From Calamus simplicifolius (lineage: Eukaryota; Streptophyta; Magnoliopsida; Arecales; Arecaceae), in assembly GCA_900491605.1 (NCBI GenBank), contig UESW01003903.1, positions 717,374 through 781,373 of the forward strand: a stretch of 64,000 bases of DNA, given 5' to 3'. This document shows positions 48,401 to 60,271 of the stretch, one piece after another. The position numbers were made by a program, and so were the translations under genes. The notes beneath the pieces are model-generated. The model had not been told where the DNA came from and ran no database searches. It saw only the letters and a program-made list of their open reading frames with translations. Every line of letters starts with the position of its first letter. Positions within the stretch are counted from its first letter, which is position 1.

Positions 48401-51400
48401 GGTAATGAGGCATAAAGACTCCTTTTTTATTTTATTGAAATTTTATTTTACAGAAGAAATCTTAAATTAAGACTAAACTAAAGAATAAACAAAGCAAAGC
48501 TAAATTTACTAAAGTATTACAATATTATTAAATTATTGTTAAATTATCATGTTATCATTTCATATTTTATTAGTTTTATAATATAGTAAATAATATTGTG
48601 AATATATATATTTATATTATAAAATATATTAATATCTTTATTAATATAGCAAATATATAGTTATTATTATAATAATAGTATATACTAATTATTATTATAC
48701 TACATATAGTATTGTTAATATTAATAATGACAATAATATTTTGTAATATTTAATTGAATTAAATAGTTGTAATATATATTTACTTATAATAATATTGTGT
48801 TATTATATTTAAAAATATTTAATTTTTATTATATTTTAAATAATTATTTATTACAATATAATATTTTATACATTTATATAATATATAATTCTAATAATTA
48901 TATGAGGTAGATTTGGCTACATTCAAATGTAACGAAGTCCAAGATCCAATCACCTTCACCACCTTTTGATCCAAATTCAGATTGGCTATATTCGAATATG
49001 GCCAAGTTTACGTCTAATTATATTATATATTTATAATATATTCTATTATTATGTGTTAATTATAATTTGTGTCATAGTGTATAAAAATAATATCTCTATG
49101 TAGTTGGGAAAAGGCTTAGATAAGTTGAGTTGAGTTGAGTTGAATTGTATAAAAATAATATAATTAATTATTATATATTTTCTATAGTATAATTATTATT
49201 AAAAATATTGTTTTATTTTGGTCTCTTTTTAATTTGGAAACAGAGGCATTTTCAGAATCTTAACATATTTTCCACTTGGATTCATGGTAATTTGGCTTGT
49301 TAACTAAATATGTCAATATGAGTCACCCAACTATCTACAATTAGATTACTGCGCAAACCAAATATGAATATTTGACATGCCCAAACATTTAAATTCTAGG
49401 AATTAAATGTCTAGTAATGCAATGCCAAGAATCTTGCATTTCATGAACCAAATGCTCCATACAAATTATTGTAGCAGAATCATAATCCTAAGTAAGGTTT
49501 TGAGAAGGCAACCCTTTGATTTGTTCCCGTTTTTTGAGAACTATAACATTATACTACTTGGTTTTATGCATTCTTCTTCACCATTAGTTCCTATATTTCT
49601 GCTATTTCTTTGTTTTCCTGTTGCAATATGTATCCAGGTTACCTTAGGTGTTTGCGTCCTTTTCTCGACATTTTAAAATAAGTTTATATCCTTTTTCCTT
49701 ATCTGGTATTCTACTCTTTATTGTACACACTGTTGGTGTGTTCTCCAACATGTCACTCTAGAGATGCACCTTCAACTCTTGCTGGCTGGGTTGGTCCACT
49801 TACTTTTCTTGGTTTATAATTTTGTGGCTGTTCTGATCAGAACCATGGAGAAATAAGAGTACTTCTGTTTGGTTATTAATGATAAGGCAGGAGCTCTCAT
49901 ACATCAGATGCCTTCATCATTTGGCTTCATACAAGAAAGTCTGGTTTAATAATGAACATTTCTATTCTCAGCTTTTCATACTTTGTTGTGTGGAATAGTT
50001 GTTATGGTTTCCTTTATGAATCAGACTGGTAAATAATCTTCATTAATCCTCATACTTTGAAGGCTTGTTATCCTGTTATTAGACAGCCATCTGTATCCAT
50101 ATTCACTAGAGAATTTCCTTTTCTCAACTATCAAATCATTAGGAGTTGCTTCTCTTGGAAAATGATATGCAAGCTTTGGAGGAAATGTATCCTCAAGGAG
50201 AAAAGGTGAGAAAATATCGGGCAAGTATCCTCCTTTCTTTCTTTTCTTTTTTTAATAAAGATGTTTTACCGTTCATTCTTGTACAGGCAGAGACTACTTG
50301 GGCTCTAACTGTCCTGGGCTACTTGGCAAAATTTGTCTTGGGGGTTGTTGGGTAAGCACTTTATCAGAAGATACCATCATTAAATCTTTAGGTATTTCCA
50401 GTTATGCTAAGATCTCTTTTCAGCATGCTTGATTTATGAATCCAACTGTTGTAGTAGAAATTGTTTGTTGGAAACAGTGCTGAAAGACATGGAGTATTTG
50501 CATCTTTTGGTAGCTTGATTACCCAATCATTTTGAGAGAGTTTTGCATAATTTGGATAAGTTCAAACTTTCTAACTATACATACATCAGCAAGAAAAGTT
50601 GCTTTGGAGCAATTTTAGCATTCACATTCATTTTTTCCAATCATATTGTAGTGATATTATGTATCATGTTTTGGTGGTATCATCGCCATGTTGCCACTGA
50701 CTTATACTTCTCAATAGTTTGTGATGGAATTATTTCTCCCCATCAAGGCAAATATAGAGGAGATTAATGATCTTTTCCAAACTATAAGTTACAATAAAAC
50801 TACCTACCTCAGAATGTTAACCTACTAGAAGGGAGCTCCACTAATTCTCTTGGAAATTCATACTGCCATGGTATTTGCTGCCTTCAGTTCCTTCCCCTTC
50901 TTGTCAACTAATCAGAAACAGTGTTGACCTCCATGTTTATGTGTACTTGTATTTCAGATACTGCACAATTATATGTGGATACTTTCCAGATACTTCCAGG
51001 ATACTTTTTCTAACTTAAGTAGTGGGTCATTGGGCTTGGGTCAGGCAAATTTTGAACTCAGGTGCAGTCAAGCAAATTTTGAACCCAGATTGGCACCTGG
51101 GTCCAATAACTTAAAAGAAACACTAAGATGGCCTGCTGGCCTCCCTTTCTCTCCTATGGCCTGGTGCCTAATTTTGATAAGAGAGAGGAGGCAGTGTGGA
51201 GAAGGGGAGAAGCATTATAGTGTGAGAAACATTCAATCTGTCAAGCCTTTGTCAAAAATTATGTCAAAGGACAGCATGGTGTGAGAAATATTTATCACAG
51301 ACACCACCGATCCATATACCGATCACCCTGAAACCTAAATAAAGGCTGAAGATGATTTGTAATTCTGTTTCTTGCATTACTTAAATATGTCACTAATTTT

Positions 51401-54274
51401 TTGAGTATGTTTTGAACCTCATATTATTAAAAAAAAATGTTTTAGTAATCTACCAGGTTGCAGGTAGGGAAAACTATTTATTTGTTATCTGGCTATAAGT
51501 ACTGGTACATGTAGGCTTTTTTTTATATAAAAAAAAGAACCTACATTACCATGTCTAAACCTCAGACAGGATGCATACTGGATCGTTTAATTCTAGCTGC
51601 ATCCTTGTTATCCTACAATTTGCTTTAGTTTTATATGCTGCTCAAATTTATTTTTAAACCAAAATTTTCTTGTAACCAGAAAAAGGGGTAAAAAATAAAA
51701 CTCCATTTCATAATTCTATCTCAATCCTCATCTTTTGCTGGCATCTTCTGCACTATTTTGTTATAAATAGCATTGGCCCGGTTTCTATGAAAAGTTGATG
51801 CACTTAACATTAGTATTTCTAGAAGGGCAAAAGTCAATTTAAAAGAGAAGGGCAAACAATTGATATGAAATGAGGAAAAAAAATGGTAAGTTTACAAAGA
51901 GTAAAGGTGGCAAAAATGGTATATTTGGGCTATTCCTTGCTGCTCAAGCTGCATCTCCATTCTAGATCCATTGAACCTTCAACTTTTCTATAACATTTCA
52001 GAAATAGTGGCTGAAAATTAATCTTTAGTTTGGGTATATAGCCAGTGGAAACTCCTTTAATAAGGAGTCCACATACTCGACCATTCCTGACCCAGCTAGA
52101 TGCTCTAATGGCAAGAAGGGTTCATTCGGTTATCTTTGACAATTAGACAGGATGAGGTAGCAATTATGTTTTGGATTATAGTTTCTGAGCAAAGTCAAGG
52201 CCCATAAGTGAGGCTTATTACTTGGCTCTGGATTCCGGTTTCATAGTGATAACAAAAGTTTGAGAAGCTAAAACAATTTCATGACATACTTCTTTTTGCT
52301 ACTATGAAACAACCAAAGTTAACGATTCAAATTGTTTGAAGCGGCTCGGTCACAATATTTTGCCATTTCATTTTCACATGATAAATAGCTTTATGGGCTT
52401 CCTGATCCACCTAAGACATCTACGAGGTGTAAGTATGCTTTCCTGTTTTCTTGCCAGCTGGGGGTACATAAATGTTCCTCCCACATTCGATATAATTCTA
52501 CTGTTCATCTTTCAGAAAAGTATGATGTCATTCTGTTGTATGCCCTAATTTTTTTAAGCCTTGTCATAATGAGTAACATGCAATCTATGCTCTGCACTTC
52601 TATTTCAGGTTGATTATTTCTGTGGCTTGGGTTGCACACATCATCATATATCTATTAATCGACCCTCCTCTCTCTCCTTTCCTAAATGAAGTCTTCATCA
52701 AATTGGATGATGTCTGGGGTGTGTTTGCTGAGCACCTTGCAATGCGTATAGATATTTTTTTTTGTTTTCTTTGGGAATCGTCAATCTTAGTTACTTTCTT
52801 TCTTTCTTTTTACAATTTGAACCAGGTCTTCTAGGCACTGCAGCATTTGCATTTTTCTGCTTCTACCTTCTGCTTGCAGTGATTGCAGGGGCAATGATGC
52901 TTGGTCTGAGATTAGTCTTTATTACCATTCACCCTATGAAGTAAGTAACTGTTGTTCCTAGGCTTTACGTTTGTACTCATTGTCCATTTGTTTAGAATGA
53001 CTTCTTCCCTCTGTTTCCTGACAGTTCATCTCTGTTTCAGGTGGGGAGGAACTCTGATGAACTCTTTTCTCTTTAATGTGGCACTTATCCTACTTTGTTC
53101 CATCAGGTCTGCATATGAAGTCCTTAACTGAAACTGATATATTGATCTGTGCATTGTCATCAAGCTTAATTGAAGACTACCTGTTAAGAACTTAAAATGA
53201 CACTAGTTGCTCGAGTAATTACTTTTACAAGTAAAATTTCCTGATCTTTGATGATACTCTTAATGGCCTGTCTCCAACGAAGTCCATACCATCACAGTTC
53301 AAATGTTGGATTTCTTGAATTGCAGATTGGGTCACTTCATGGTGCTTTCTTTTGACAGTACATATGATGATATTGTGATTGGATCCCATGTCACTGCTTT
53401 AGGGACCAACAGTCGTAGCTAAAGTTTTCATGTTTGACATCAATTAATGTCTGATTCAACCCCCTTCCATTCTGATCATGATGCATAGATCTCATCATGC
53501 GTATACAAAATTTTATGTGGATGGCCCTTAATGGTTAAAGGCGAGGATCTCTTTTCTTTGAAAATCAGGCTGTCCTTAATTTAAAACGGTTTGCATAAAG
53601 GCATAACCATTATACAGTCTGGAAGAGCTTTGTGCTTCGTTTTCCATAGATCCATATTCTGATAATTTTTGGGTTTCTCTTTTCTTAGAACCATATCACA
53701 GGCATTGAGCCTTCAGTTTTTCCAGATTCTCATAGCATTTCTATTTCCTTGTGGAAATTCACTTTTCTCATATAAAATGATCTATTTTTTGAGAACTACT
53801 CGTATTATGATCTATGGATGAAAACATTCGATGATCTCCCTTGCAGTGTGATTCAGTTCTGTGCTACGGCCTTTGGTTACTATGCACAGGCAACAGCTGC
53901 TCAGGAGATATTTGGGCACACTTTGCAGTCCCTTCGTGGAATCAAGTATCTGTACAAGTAAGTCAGAAGGCTATCTTTGTAGTTGACGGGTCATCATTAG
54001 AAACGCATACATTCACCTGTTCTGAACATGGTACTTTTTGTTAATTGGACTGTCCTTGAAATCATATTTTACAGGTACAATGTATTTCAATATGCATTTG
54101 TTGGTCTGGCAGTAGTTACTCTTTTCTACTATGCAGCATTTGTAAGTTCTATTCACGGAGTTTGTTCATTGGATGACATTGAATTTGTCACCATTTTGAC
54201 TGCATTGTGACTTCAATTGCTTTCAGGGATGGAAAAAGAGACGACCAAGTGGCAGGTTCCAGCTTTCCGGTTGA
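42453..54274 (+). CDS. LMBR1 domain-containing membrane protein (LIMR family)
   Basis: Fourteen coding exons: 42453-42802, 42916-43001, 45969-46087, 46382-46492, 46807-46905, 47034-47156, 50143-50205, 50287-50351, 52609-52718, 52826-52940, 53041-53106, 53847-53957, 54075-54141, 54227-54274. They add up to 1533 bases, 510 aa, in frame, matching the roughly 509 aa of plant LIMR proteins as I recall them. Visible are an N-terminal membrane segment (MGDFNLALVIVAVVVSVLVL), YQHPDDVNQAYFPK, ADVANRQACRHAIYNGAC, PEYVVALATIVGSVLFS, PRPKAVITRSQYIK-like basic loop, a charged coiled-coil loop (residues about 254-317), DPPLSPFLNEVFIKLDDVWG and a basic C-terminus WKKRRPSGRFQLSG. It is a multipass membrane protein. 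The animal relative LMBD1 is linked to lysosomal cobalamin export; the plant role is not established. Confidence 0.92.
44773..44848 (+). mobile_element. SINE 3' part (Au-like) in LMBR1 intron 2
   Basis: GAATAGAGCAGAGTGGAGGA followed by GGCCGACCCCATGTAGTTGG and AAGGCTTAGATGAGTTGAG. This resembles the 3' half of plant Au-type SINEs (CCGACCCCA..TAGTGGGAT.AAGGCTT, then a TTG-rich tail). The 5' tRNA-like part is not recognisable. Confidence 0.5.
47832..49458. mobile_element. TIR DNA transposon in LMBR1 intron 6
   Basis: The left end GGGGTGTTTGGTTTGTGGAATG and the complement of the right end, GGAGCATTTGGTTCATGAAATG, match at 16 of 22 positions. All six differences are transitions. The interior (48110-49250) is very AT-rich and holds no transposase. 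The end sequence is of the common plant GGG.GTTTGGTT type, often hAT-related. No convincing target duplication was seen, so the exact borders are tentative. Confidence 0.5.
49097..49146 (+). mobile_element. SINE tail fragment inside the intron 6 transposon
   Basis: ATGTAGTTGGGAAAAGGCTT, then AGATAAG and repeated TTGAG units. It matches 44816-44848 and looks like a second Au-like SINE 3' end. Confidence 0.45.
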
Positions 54275-55149
54275 TCATGTTCTAGTGCCGGCCAGATTTC
54301 CCAACGATTCCCCTGTGGATTGATGGAAGTTGTTGCTTGTACTTGTTTTCTTAAATGCTGGGAGGAAACATTGGATCGCATCCATGTAAAATAGCTATCT
54401 ACAGAGTGACACGCCTTCGGACAATTGTCATGTTTTCTTGATATTGTGTTATTCATGCTCGTGTTTTCTTTTTTCATACATTTTGATGTATTATTTTGTG
54501 GTTGGCCTAACCAGTTGTGTATTTTAATCCAATGAGAGTAAAGTTTAATCATTTCACGTGCAGCCAATCATCCAATTCGTTATAATGCACTACAATTATA
54601 AGCAAATTGTCCTTGCGGTTGGTATCTGGTGGAAAACTGAAGCTCAGTGGAGTGGGCTGATGTTGTGATGAATTCTTACTTCGCCTGGCCTCGAACCAAC
54701 TTGAGCTAAAAATGGAAAAATTCTGACCTGGGATCCACGGGAGGCGAGACGGGCATAGCCCAATTTCAGCTGGACTTGTAACCAAAATCGGTCAGCTCCA
54801 GAAGGACGCTTGGCTGCTAAATTTTAACTACCCGGGAGGTTGAACCAGACTTGCTTGATTTCGAGTCCGGCTCCACCACATTCATACTCTCGCCAATTCA
54901 GAAATCATGAAATTAAGCACCTGTCAAAGTCTTTGGAGAGCAAAAACATGGGAAGCTGAGTTCAATATAGGTGGATAACAACTGGAACGGTCATTAATTC
55001 ACCTGTAACAAACCGAGTCCGCACCGACCGACCGCGGGATCTCACCGACGGTTCTGATCCCATGGATGGGAACACCACGTTGGCGCGCGGTTTACCCGTT
55101 TCGTGCGGTAGAACGGCGCATATGAGGACCCGACCCGACCCGACCCCAC
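54275..55149. other. LMBR1 3' UTR and intergenic DNA
   Basis: No coding signal. No canonical AATAAA close to the stop was seen; AATGAGAGTAAA lies near 54531. From 55000 the DNA becomes GC- and CpG-rich with a GACCC repeat (55128-55147), like a promoter of a housekeeping gene. Confidence 0.5.
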
Positions 55150-55850
55150 TTATGGATAAAATACCCGATCTGCCCTCTCGCCGCAATCGTATTCCTCTGC
55201 CTCAATTGTGCTCCCCGAGCTCAAGCCTCGCTTGCAACTTCCTCCCATTTCTATCTCTTCTCCGCAGTCGCCCTCTCTTCCTCTTCGGTTGTCGCTTAGG
55301 AAGAATTCTAAAAGGAGGAGGAGGAGGAGGAGGAGGAGGAGATGTAGCGAGGAAAGCTCCTCTCGGCCTGATCTGGCAAACGTTAGATATTGAGTGGAGA
55401 TTTCTAAGATGGCGGCCGCGATGCACGCCAATATCTATCGGAGGAAACTCGATAAGTTGGACGAAATCTGGGAGATCCTCCCTCCGATTCACTAGCCCTT
55501 CGAATTTCTGGGAGTCTCGCGGCGGGTGAGTAATGGAACTCGAACTCTATTAACCTTTTCTTCTCTTCTTTCTACCTCTTTGCATCTAGCAATGTTGTCG
55601 CATCTGAGTGCGAGATTTACTTTTCTTTTTCTTATGCTGCTTCTTATAATTGCTTTAACAGACGATTTAACACTTTCTCTGGTAACTTCTGAAACTTCCA
55701 GAGCTTCTCTTTGGTTTTCATCTCGTCTCTTTTGCTGTGCTCTTGAGCGTAACGGCTAGAGACCAACGATGCATGGAAAGTTGAAGCAGTCGGCGATCTC
55801 ACCGTCCTTCCTCAAGGAAAAAGCCCAAGCCAAGTACCATCTCTTCTCCT
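55150..55850 (+). other. Possible 5' end of an unidentified gene
   Basis: A GC-rich promoter-like zone is followed by a CT-rich leader, an AGG repeat (about 55313-55341) and a short ORF (MAAAMHANIYRRKLDKLDEI, stopping near 55493). A good donor CGG|GTGAGT lies at 55526. A second ATG at 55770 gives MHGKLKQSAISPSFLKEKAQ before a possible donor at about 55833. I do not recognise the product. No further exons were found rightward, so it is either a gene truncated by Gypsy-2 and later repeats, or one with long introns that leave the window. Confidence 0.3.
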
Positions 55851-56691
55851 CTACTCTCTCTTTCTCCCATCTTCTCTGATTTTTCTATTTAAAGATAGAA
55901 AACGGTAGGATAGTGATTTTCTTACATTTTATTGGAAAAATCAGAAGCGGTTAGAATCTCAGATGGTCATGAAGGCGAGATTTGAGCACAAATTTTTGAA
56001 AATTTAACAACATATAAAGCACTCTTGTTTTTACTTCATGCTTGTCTCCCTTGAAAGGGCGCGCAAAAGAAAGAGGTATAAATTGGCAACTCATGGACTT
56101 GCAGACAGAAGGTTCATGGTCTCTTGTTTATAAGAGTAGAGTTTTGCTTTCAAGCAATTTAAATTAAAACCATCCAAGTGACGTCTAACTTCAACATTCC
56201 AATAAAATTCAGCACAAATTTACTAAGGACTAAAACAATAAACTAAATATGTTTATTATTATTTTTAAGATTGATAGGATTACGTGTGAGCAAATTGATA
56301 TGGTGATCCAAAAAGAAATATCACGTATATATTTCAATTTAATAAGATAGAAAAGTAAATAGACAATTGAGTTTTTAACCTTAGCATCCAAGCTTGATAA
56401 TCATTCCACTCTCTCTCTCTCTCTCTCTCTGAATCCAAAGAACACTCTTACTAATTACTAGCTCATGTTATTGCTTGCTCATCAAATCTATCATTTAATC
56501 ATTTAGTCTATCACTTAGCCAATGATACCTATCAAGAATATAAGCTACACACAATAATTTCCATGTTGGCAATTATTTTCATCATCTTAAAGCTGCAAAT
56601 AAAAAGTAAGAATCACTAACCTTCAAATTCACCAGTTTCATCTAACCTGAATTGCAAATGGTCTTGATTCCACTTAATTTTGAATACATAT
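55851..56691. other. Intergenic DNA with (CT)n
   Basis: AT-rich, no coding signal. A (CT)n run of about 25 bp lies at 56407-56431. It could be intron sequence if the candidate gene at 55150 is real. Confidence 0.5.
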
Positions 56692-57395
56692 TATTGCGGG
56701 GTAAAAATATCTCCACATAAATCAGCTGACATGAGCAACGGATCGGATCTATCTTTAGGTTACGATCGATCCTTATGAGCCAAGGGATGCCTTGCCGAGC
56801 TATTACCTCGGCTGATCGATCTTCAGCTTAACCAAGTCTTGCTCTCAAGCCAAAGCGATCGAACCTTAACAGTCGGGACCCACTCGACCGACCCTTCTCT
56901 TTAGCCGACCTTCAGCTCGCACCGAATATCTCGACCATTAGATCACTAGAATCATAAAGATCTCGGAGCTTCTTTCCGAAATAGTCCTCCATAAATAGAA
57001 ACGAAAGCCGGATACGGCTCCTCCCCCTCCATGATCTGCAGGATCACGAATCCCCTCGATAAGTTATACGATAATTTGGCCTTATCATTGCCCAACTTTC
57101 ATAACAACTCTCCGAAAATCAAGTAACAGCTTATCGGATCCTCCTCTTTTAAAGGGGGGAGGGGGGGAAGGGTAAGAACTCTAACCTTCTTTTCATTTTT
57201 CTTTTCAGAAAATCTTCTCCTCATATTTGAAGCTGTGAATTTTTCACTGATTTGAGCATCGGAGGGTCTTTCGTAAAGACCACCCGCCACGATCCCTGCG
57301 TGATGACTATCTTGTAGGTCCACCATAATGGGAGAGAGCCACCGGATCTAGACATGCACCATCCCCAAACCGAAGAACTAGAATCCGTAGCAACA
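56692..57395 (+). repeat. Gypsy-2 5' LTR
   Basis: Begins TATTGCGGGGTAAAAATA and ends CGTAGCAACA. The start was probably TGTTG before mutation. About 704 bp, clearly similar to 59551-60271 but with many substitutions, so the insertion is old. Confidence 0.8.
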
Positions 57396-57397
57396 GA

Positions 57398-57415
57398 TTG
57401 GTGCTAGAGGAAGGG
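57398..57415 (+). other. Gypsy-2 primer binding site
   Basis: TTGGTGCTAGAGGAAGGG, two bases after the LTR. It matches the Gypsy-1 site with three differences. Confidence 0.7.
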
Positions 57416-57480
57416 CCTCAAGTCCCTTAAAATTTGGAAATAAGGAGAAAATGTTTTAAAAGAGAAGAATACTATTCCAA

Positions 57481-58660
57481 ATGGTAAATCACAAAAGGGC
57501 AGCCATAGACGCCCTCGATCAAGCTGCCTCTCAGAGGCCTGATCCCTCACGGGACACAACATCCTCACAACCATCCCAGCCTGATGTCCGCCCCCCCTCG
57601 CGGCCCCCATTATGCAGGACCAGTTCAGCATGTTGGTCCAACAAGTACAGGCATTGGCGCAGCTAGTATAGGGACTCCCAGGAATCCTTTTTTCGGCTGC
57701 ACCGAATCAGCAACCACTTGGTGGGGTAGCTGCACCAGTTCAACCGATAGCCCCTTCACCCAGCCAGTTGGAGGCTATAAGCCTCTCGTAGCACCCTGGC
57801 CAGGGGATGGAAGGAGTAGAGCCCATTCCACCGAACGCTGGAGACAGGGGCTTCCCCCGACCTCACCATGTCTGCTCCTTGTCTCCAATCTCTTCTCATC
57901 ACGATTCGATGCCCAGATGTCGATCTTCCCGCCCGGCCTCTCCAAACATTCGGACCGAGGTGTTTGAGCGAAAGATCCAAAAGATGCGCCTAGAATTAGA
58001 CGCTGTGAAGCATGCCTCCCTATCGGAATCTCATGTGGAGCAAGCCTTTCACCAGAAAGATTATGGATGAGACTATCTCACCGCACATCAAGCTCTCTGC
58101 CATCGAGCCATACAACAGGACGATAGATCCAGATGACCATCTGAGCAGCTTTCGATCAATCATGCTATTCTATGGAGCCTCAGATGCAATTCTATGTTGA
58201 GCCTTTCCTTCAACTCTTAGGAGGTCCATCTGAATAATGTTCGGCACATTAAAGCCAAACTCTATTGAGTCCTTTGACGAGCTTGACCGGTCCTTCATCA
58301 ACCAGTTTGTTAGTAGCCGTCATTACCGGCAAAGATCAGACTCCCTTTCTGAATTAAAGTAGTGGAAAGGAGAGTTCTTGAAGACTTTTTTGGGTTGTTT
58401 TAACACGGTCATGTTGAAAGTCGACCATATCAACCATGAGGTGGCTATATCCGCCTTAGCAGGCAGAGTATTGAAGGAGAAAGACTTCTACTTGGCTCTA
58501 GAGGTGAATTACCCCCGAAGTCTCTCCGATATGATGACTCTGACGAACAAATACACCGAAGTGAAGAATCCAAAAGGTCAGTGCGAGCTAAAAAATCAAA
58601 GAAGAAGGAGAAAACTAACTCAGACAACCTCCGAGTGTACTATCAATAAGATATCCCTCA
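57481..58660 (+). pseudogene. Gypsy-2 gag, broken
   Basis: Starts MVNHKRAAIDALDQAASQRP at 57481 and passes through several frames. Readable parts are EVFERKIQKMRLELDAVK, AIEPYNRTIDPDDHLSSF, a stop near 58199, then FINQFVSSR and LKTFLGCFNTVMLKVDHINH (58378-58440) and a basic tail. The homologous Gypsy-1 block is at 30704-30910. At least three frameshifts or stops; no zinc knuckle found. Confidence 0.75.
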
Positions 58661-58779
58661 ACTATCTTACTACTTGTAATAGACTTCTTCATATGTGAAT
58701 GTATTTTCTCCAAATGACCATCTTCTTCAAGATGTTGGTGAGGTCCCAATTATTGACCAGACGGATCCATCCTCCTAAC

Positions 58780-59450
58780 CTCAGCCTGGCCGATCGAAGC
58801 TTTTTGAAACTTGGCAGGGCCAAGTAAAAACTCCTTCGAGCCTCGGCATGGCTGATCAGAGTTCTCTGAAACTTGGTAGGGCTAAGTACAAACTCCTCCG
58901 AGCCTCGGCATGGCCGATCGGAGTTCTCTAAAACTTGGCAAGGCCAAGTACAAACTCCTCTAAGCCTTAGCTTGGCCGATCAAAATTCTCTGAAACTTGG
59001 CAGGGCCAAGTACAAACTCCTTCGAGATCGATCGGAGTTCTCTAAAACTTGGCAGGGCCAAGTACAAACTCCTCCGAGCCTCAGCACGGCCGATCGGAGT
59101 TCTATGAAACTTGGCTGGGCCAAGTAAAAATATTCTCCGAACCTCGACAGGGCCGAGCAACTTTCTCCATACCTTGGCTGGATCAAGTAAAAATATTTTC
59201 CGAACCTTGGCAGATTCGAGCAACTTTCTCCATACCTTGGCTAGGCCAAGTAAAAAAAAAATATTCTCCAAACCATGGTAGGGCCGAGCAACTTTCTCCA
59301 TACCTTGGCTGGGCCAAGTAAAAATACTCTCTAAACCTCGGCAGGGCCGAGCAACTTTCCCTGTACCTTAGCTTGGCCAAGCAAAAATATTCTCTAAACC
59401 TTAGTAGGGCTGAGCACCTAAGTCATCTAGACCTTGGTATGGCCGAGCAT
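58780..59450. repeat. Gypsy-2 tandem repeat array
   Basis: About ten copies. The left six have a unit near 62 bp (CTTGGCAGGGCCAAGTACAA, then CTCCTCCGAGCCTCGGCATG). The right copies have a related unit near 60 bp (TATTCTCCGAACCTCGGCAG, then GGCCGAGCAACTTTCTCCAT). Each unit contains inverted repeats such as CTTGG..CCAAG and CTCGG..CCGAG. Confidence 0.8.
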
Positions 59451-59531
59451 TTTATCTCTTCGAATTCTTCCTTTGCCATTAGAGTCAGCCACTAGAGCTC
59501 TACTCCCTACGCTCAAAATTAAACTCGGACT

Positions 59532-59550
59532 AGGGAGTTGGGGGGGCAAG
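59532..59550 (+). other. Gypsy-2 polypurine tract
   Basis: AGGGAGTTGGGGGGGCAAG immediately before the 3' LTR start TATTACGGGG. Confidence 0.75.
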
Positions 59551-60271
59551 TATTACGGGGTAAAAAAGTCTCTGCATAAATCAGCTAATATGGGCAGACG
59601 GGTTAGACCCATCTTTGGGTTACAACCGACCCTTATGAGCCAAAGGATGCCTTACCGAACTATTACCTCGACTGACCGGCCTTTAGCTTCACCAAGTCTC
59701 ACTGTCGAGCCAAAGCGATTAAACCTCAATAGTCGGGACCCACTCGACCGACCCTCATCTTTAGTCGACCTTCGATCCGCGCCAAATATCTCAGCCATCA
59801 GAACAGTAGAATCACAAAGATCTCAGAGCTCCTTCCCGAAATAGTCTTCCATAAATGAAAATGAGAGCCGGATACGGCTCCTCTCCCTACATGATCTGTG
59901 TGATCATGAATTCCCCTGATAAAGTATACGATAATTCGGCCTTATCATTGCCCAATTTCCATAACAACTCTCCAAAAATCAGGTAACATCTTACCAGATC
60001 CTCCTCCCTTTACATACCGGGCCTCGAGAGCCCTAACGGGGGAAAGGGAAGAACTCCAACCCCCTTTTCATTTTCCTCTTCAGAAAATCTTTTCTCATAT
60101 CTGAAGCTATGAATCTTTTACTAATTTAGACGTCAGAGGGTCTTCCGAAGAGACCATTCACCATAATCCCTACGTAAGAATTGTCTTGCAGGTCCATCAG
60201 AAAAGAAGAGAGATACTCAGATCTAGACGTGCGCCATCCTCAAACCGAAAAAACCAGAATCCGCAGCAACA
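59551..60271 (+). repeat. Gypsy-2 3' LTR
   Basis: About 721 bp, begins TATTACGGGG and ends CGCAGCAACA, followed by the duplicated CATAT. Confidence 0.8.

Larger units (their letters stand above)
56692..60271 (+). mobile_element. Gag-only Ty3/gypsy derivative (Gypsy-2)
   Basis: 3.58 kb with LTRs at 56692-57395 and 59551-60271, PBS, a gag region, a tandem array and a PPT, but no protease, RT, RNase H or integrase. Both flanks are CATAT (56687-56691 and 60272-60276), a perfect 5-bp target-site duplication. It therefore inserted as this short form or was deleted internally afterwards. The gag start, PBS and tandem array are related to Gypsy-1. It would depend on proteins from a full-length relative. 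Confidence 0.82.

Noticed and set aside
55062..55529. + strand frame of 155 codons with a poly-glycine stretch
   Set aside because: It crosses the AGG repeat and the likely leader. Composition is that of untranslated GC-rich DNA, with no recognisable domain.
58873..59380. Several frames on both strands in the Gypsy-2 array
   Set aside because: They are translations of the 62-bp tandem unit and have no independent support.
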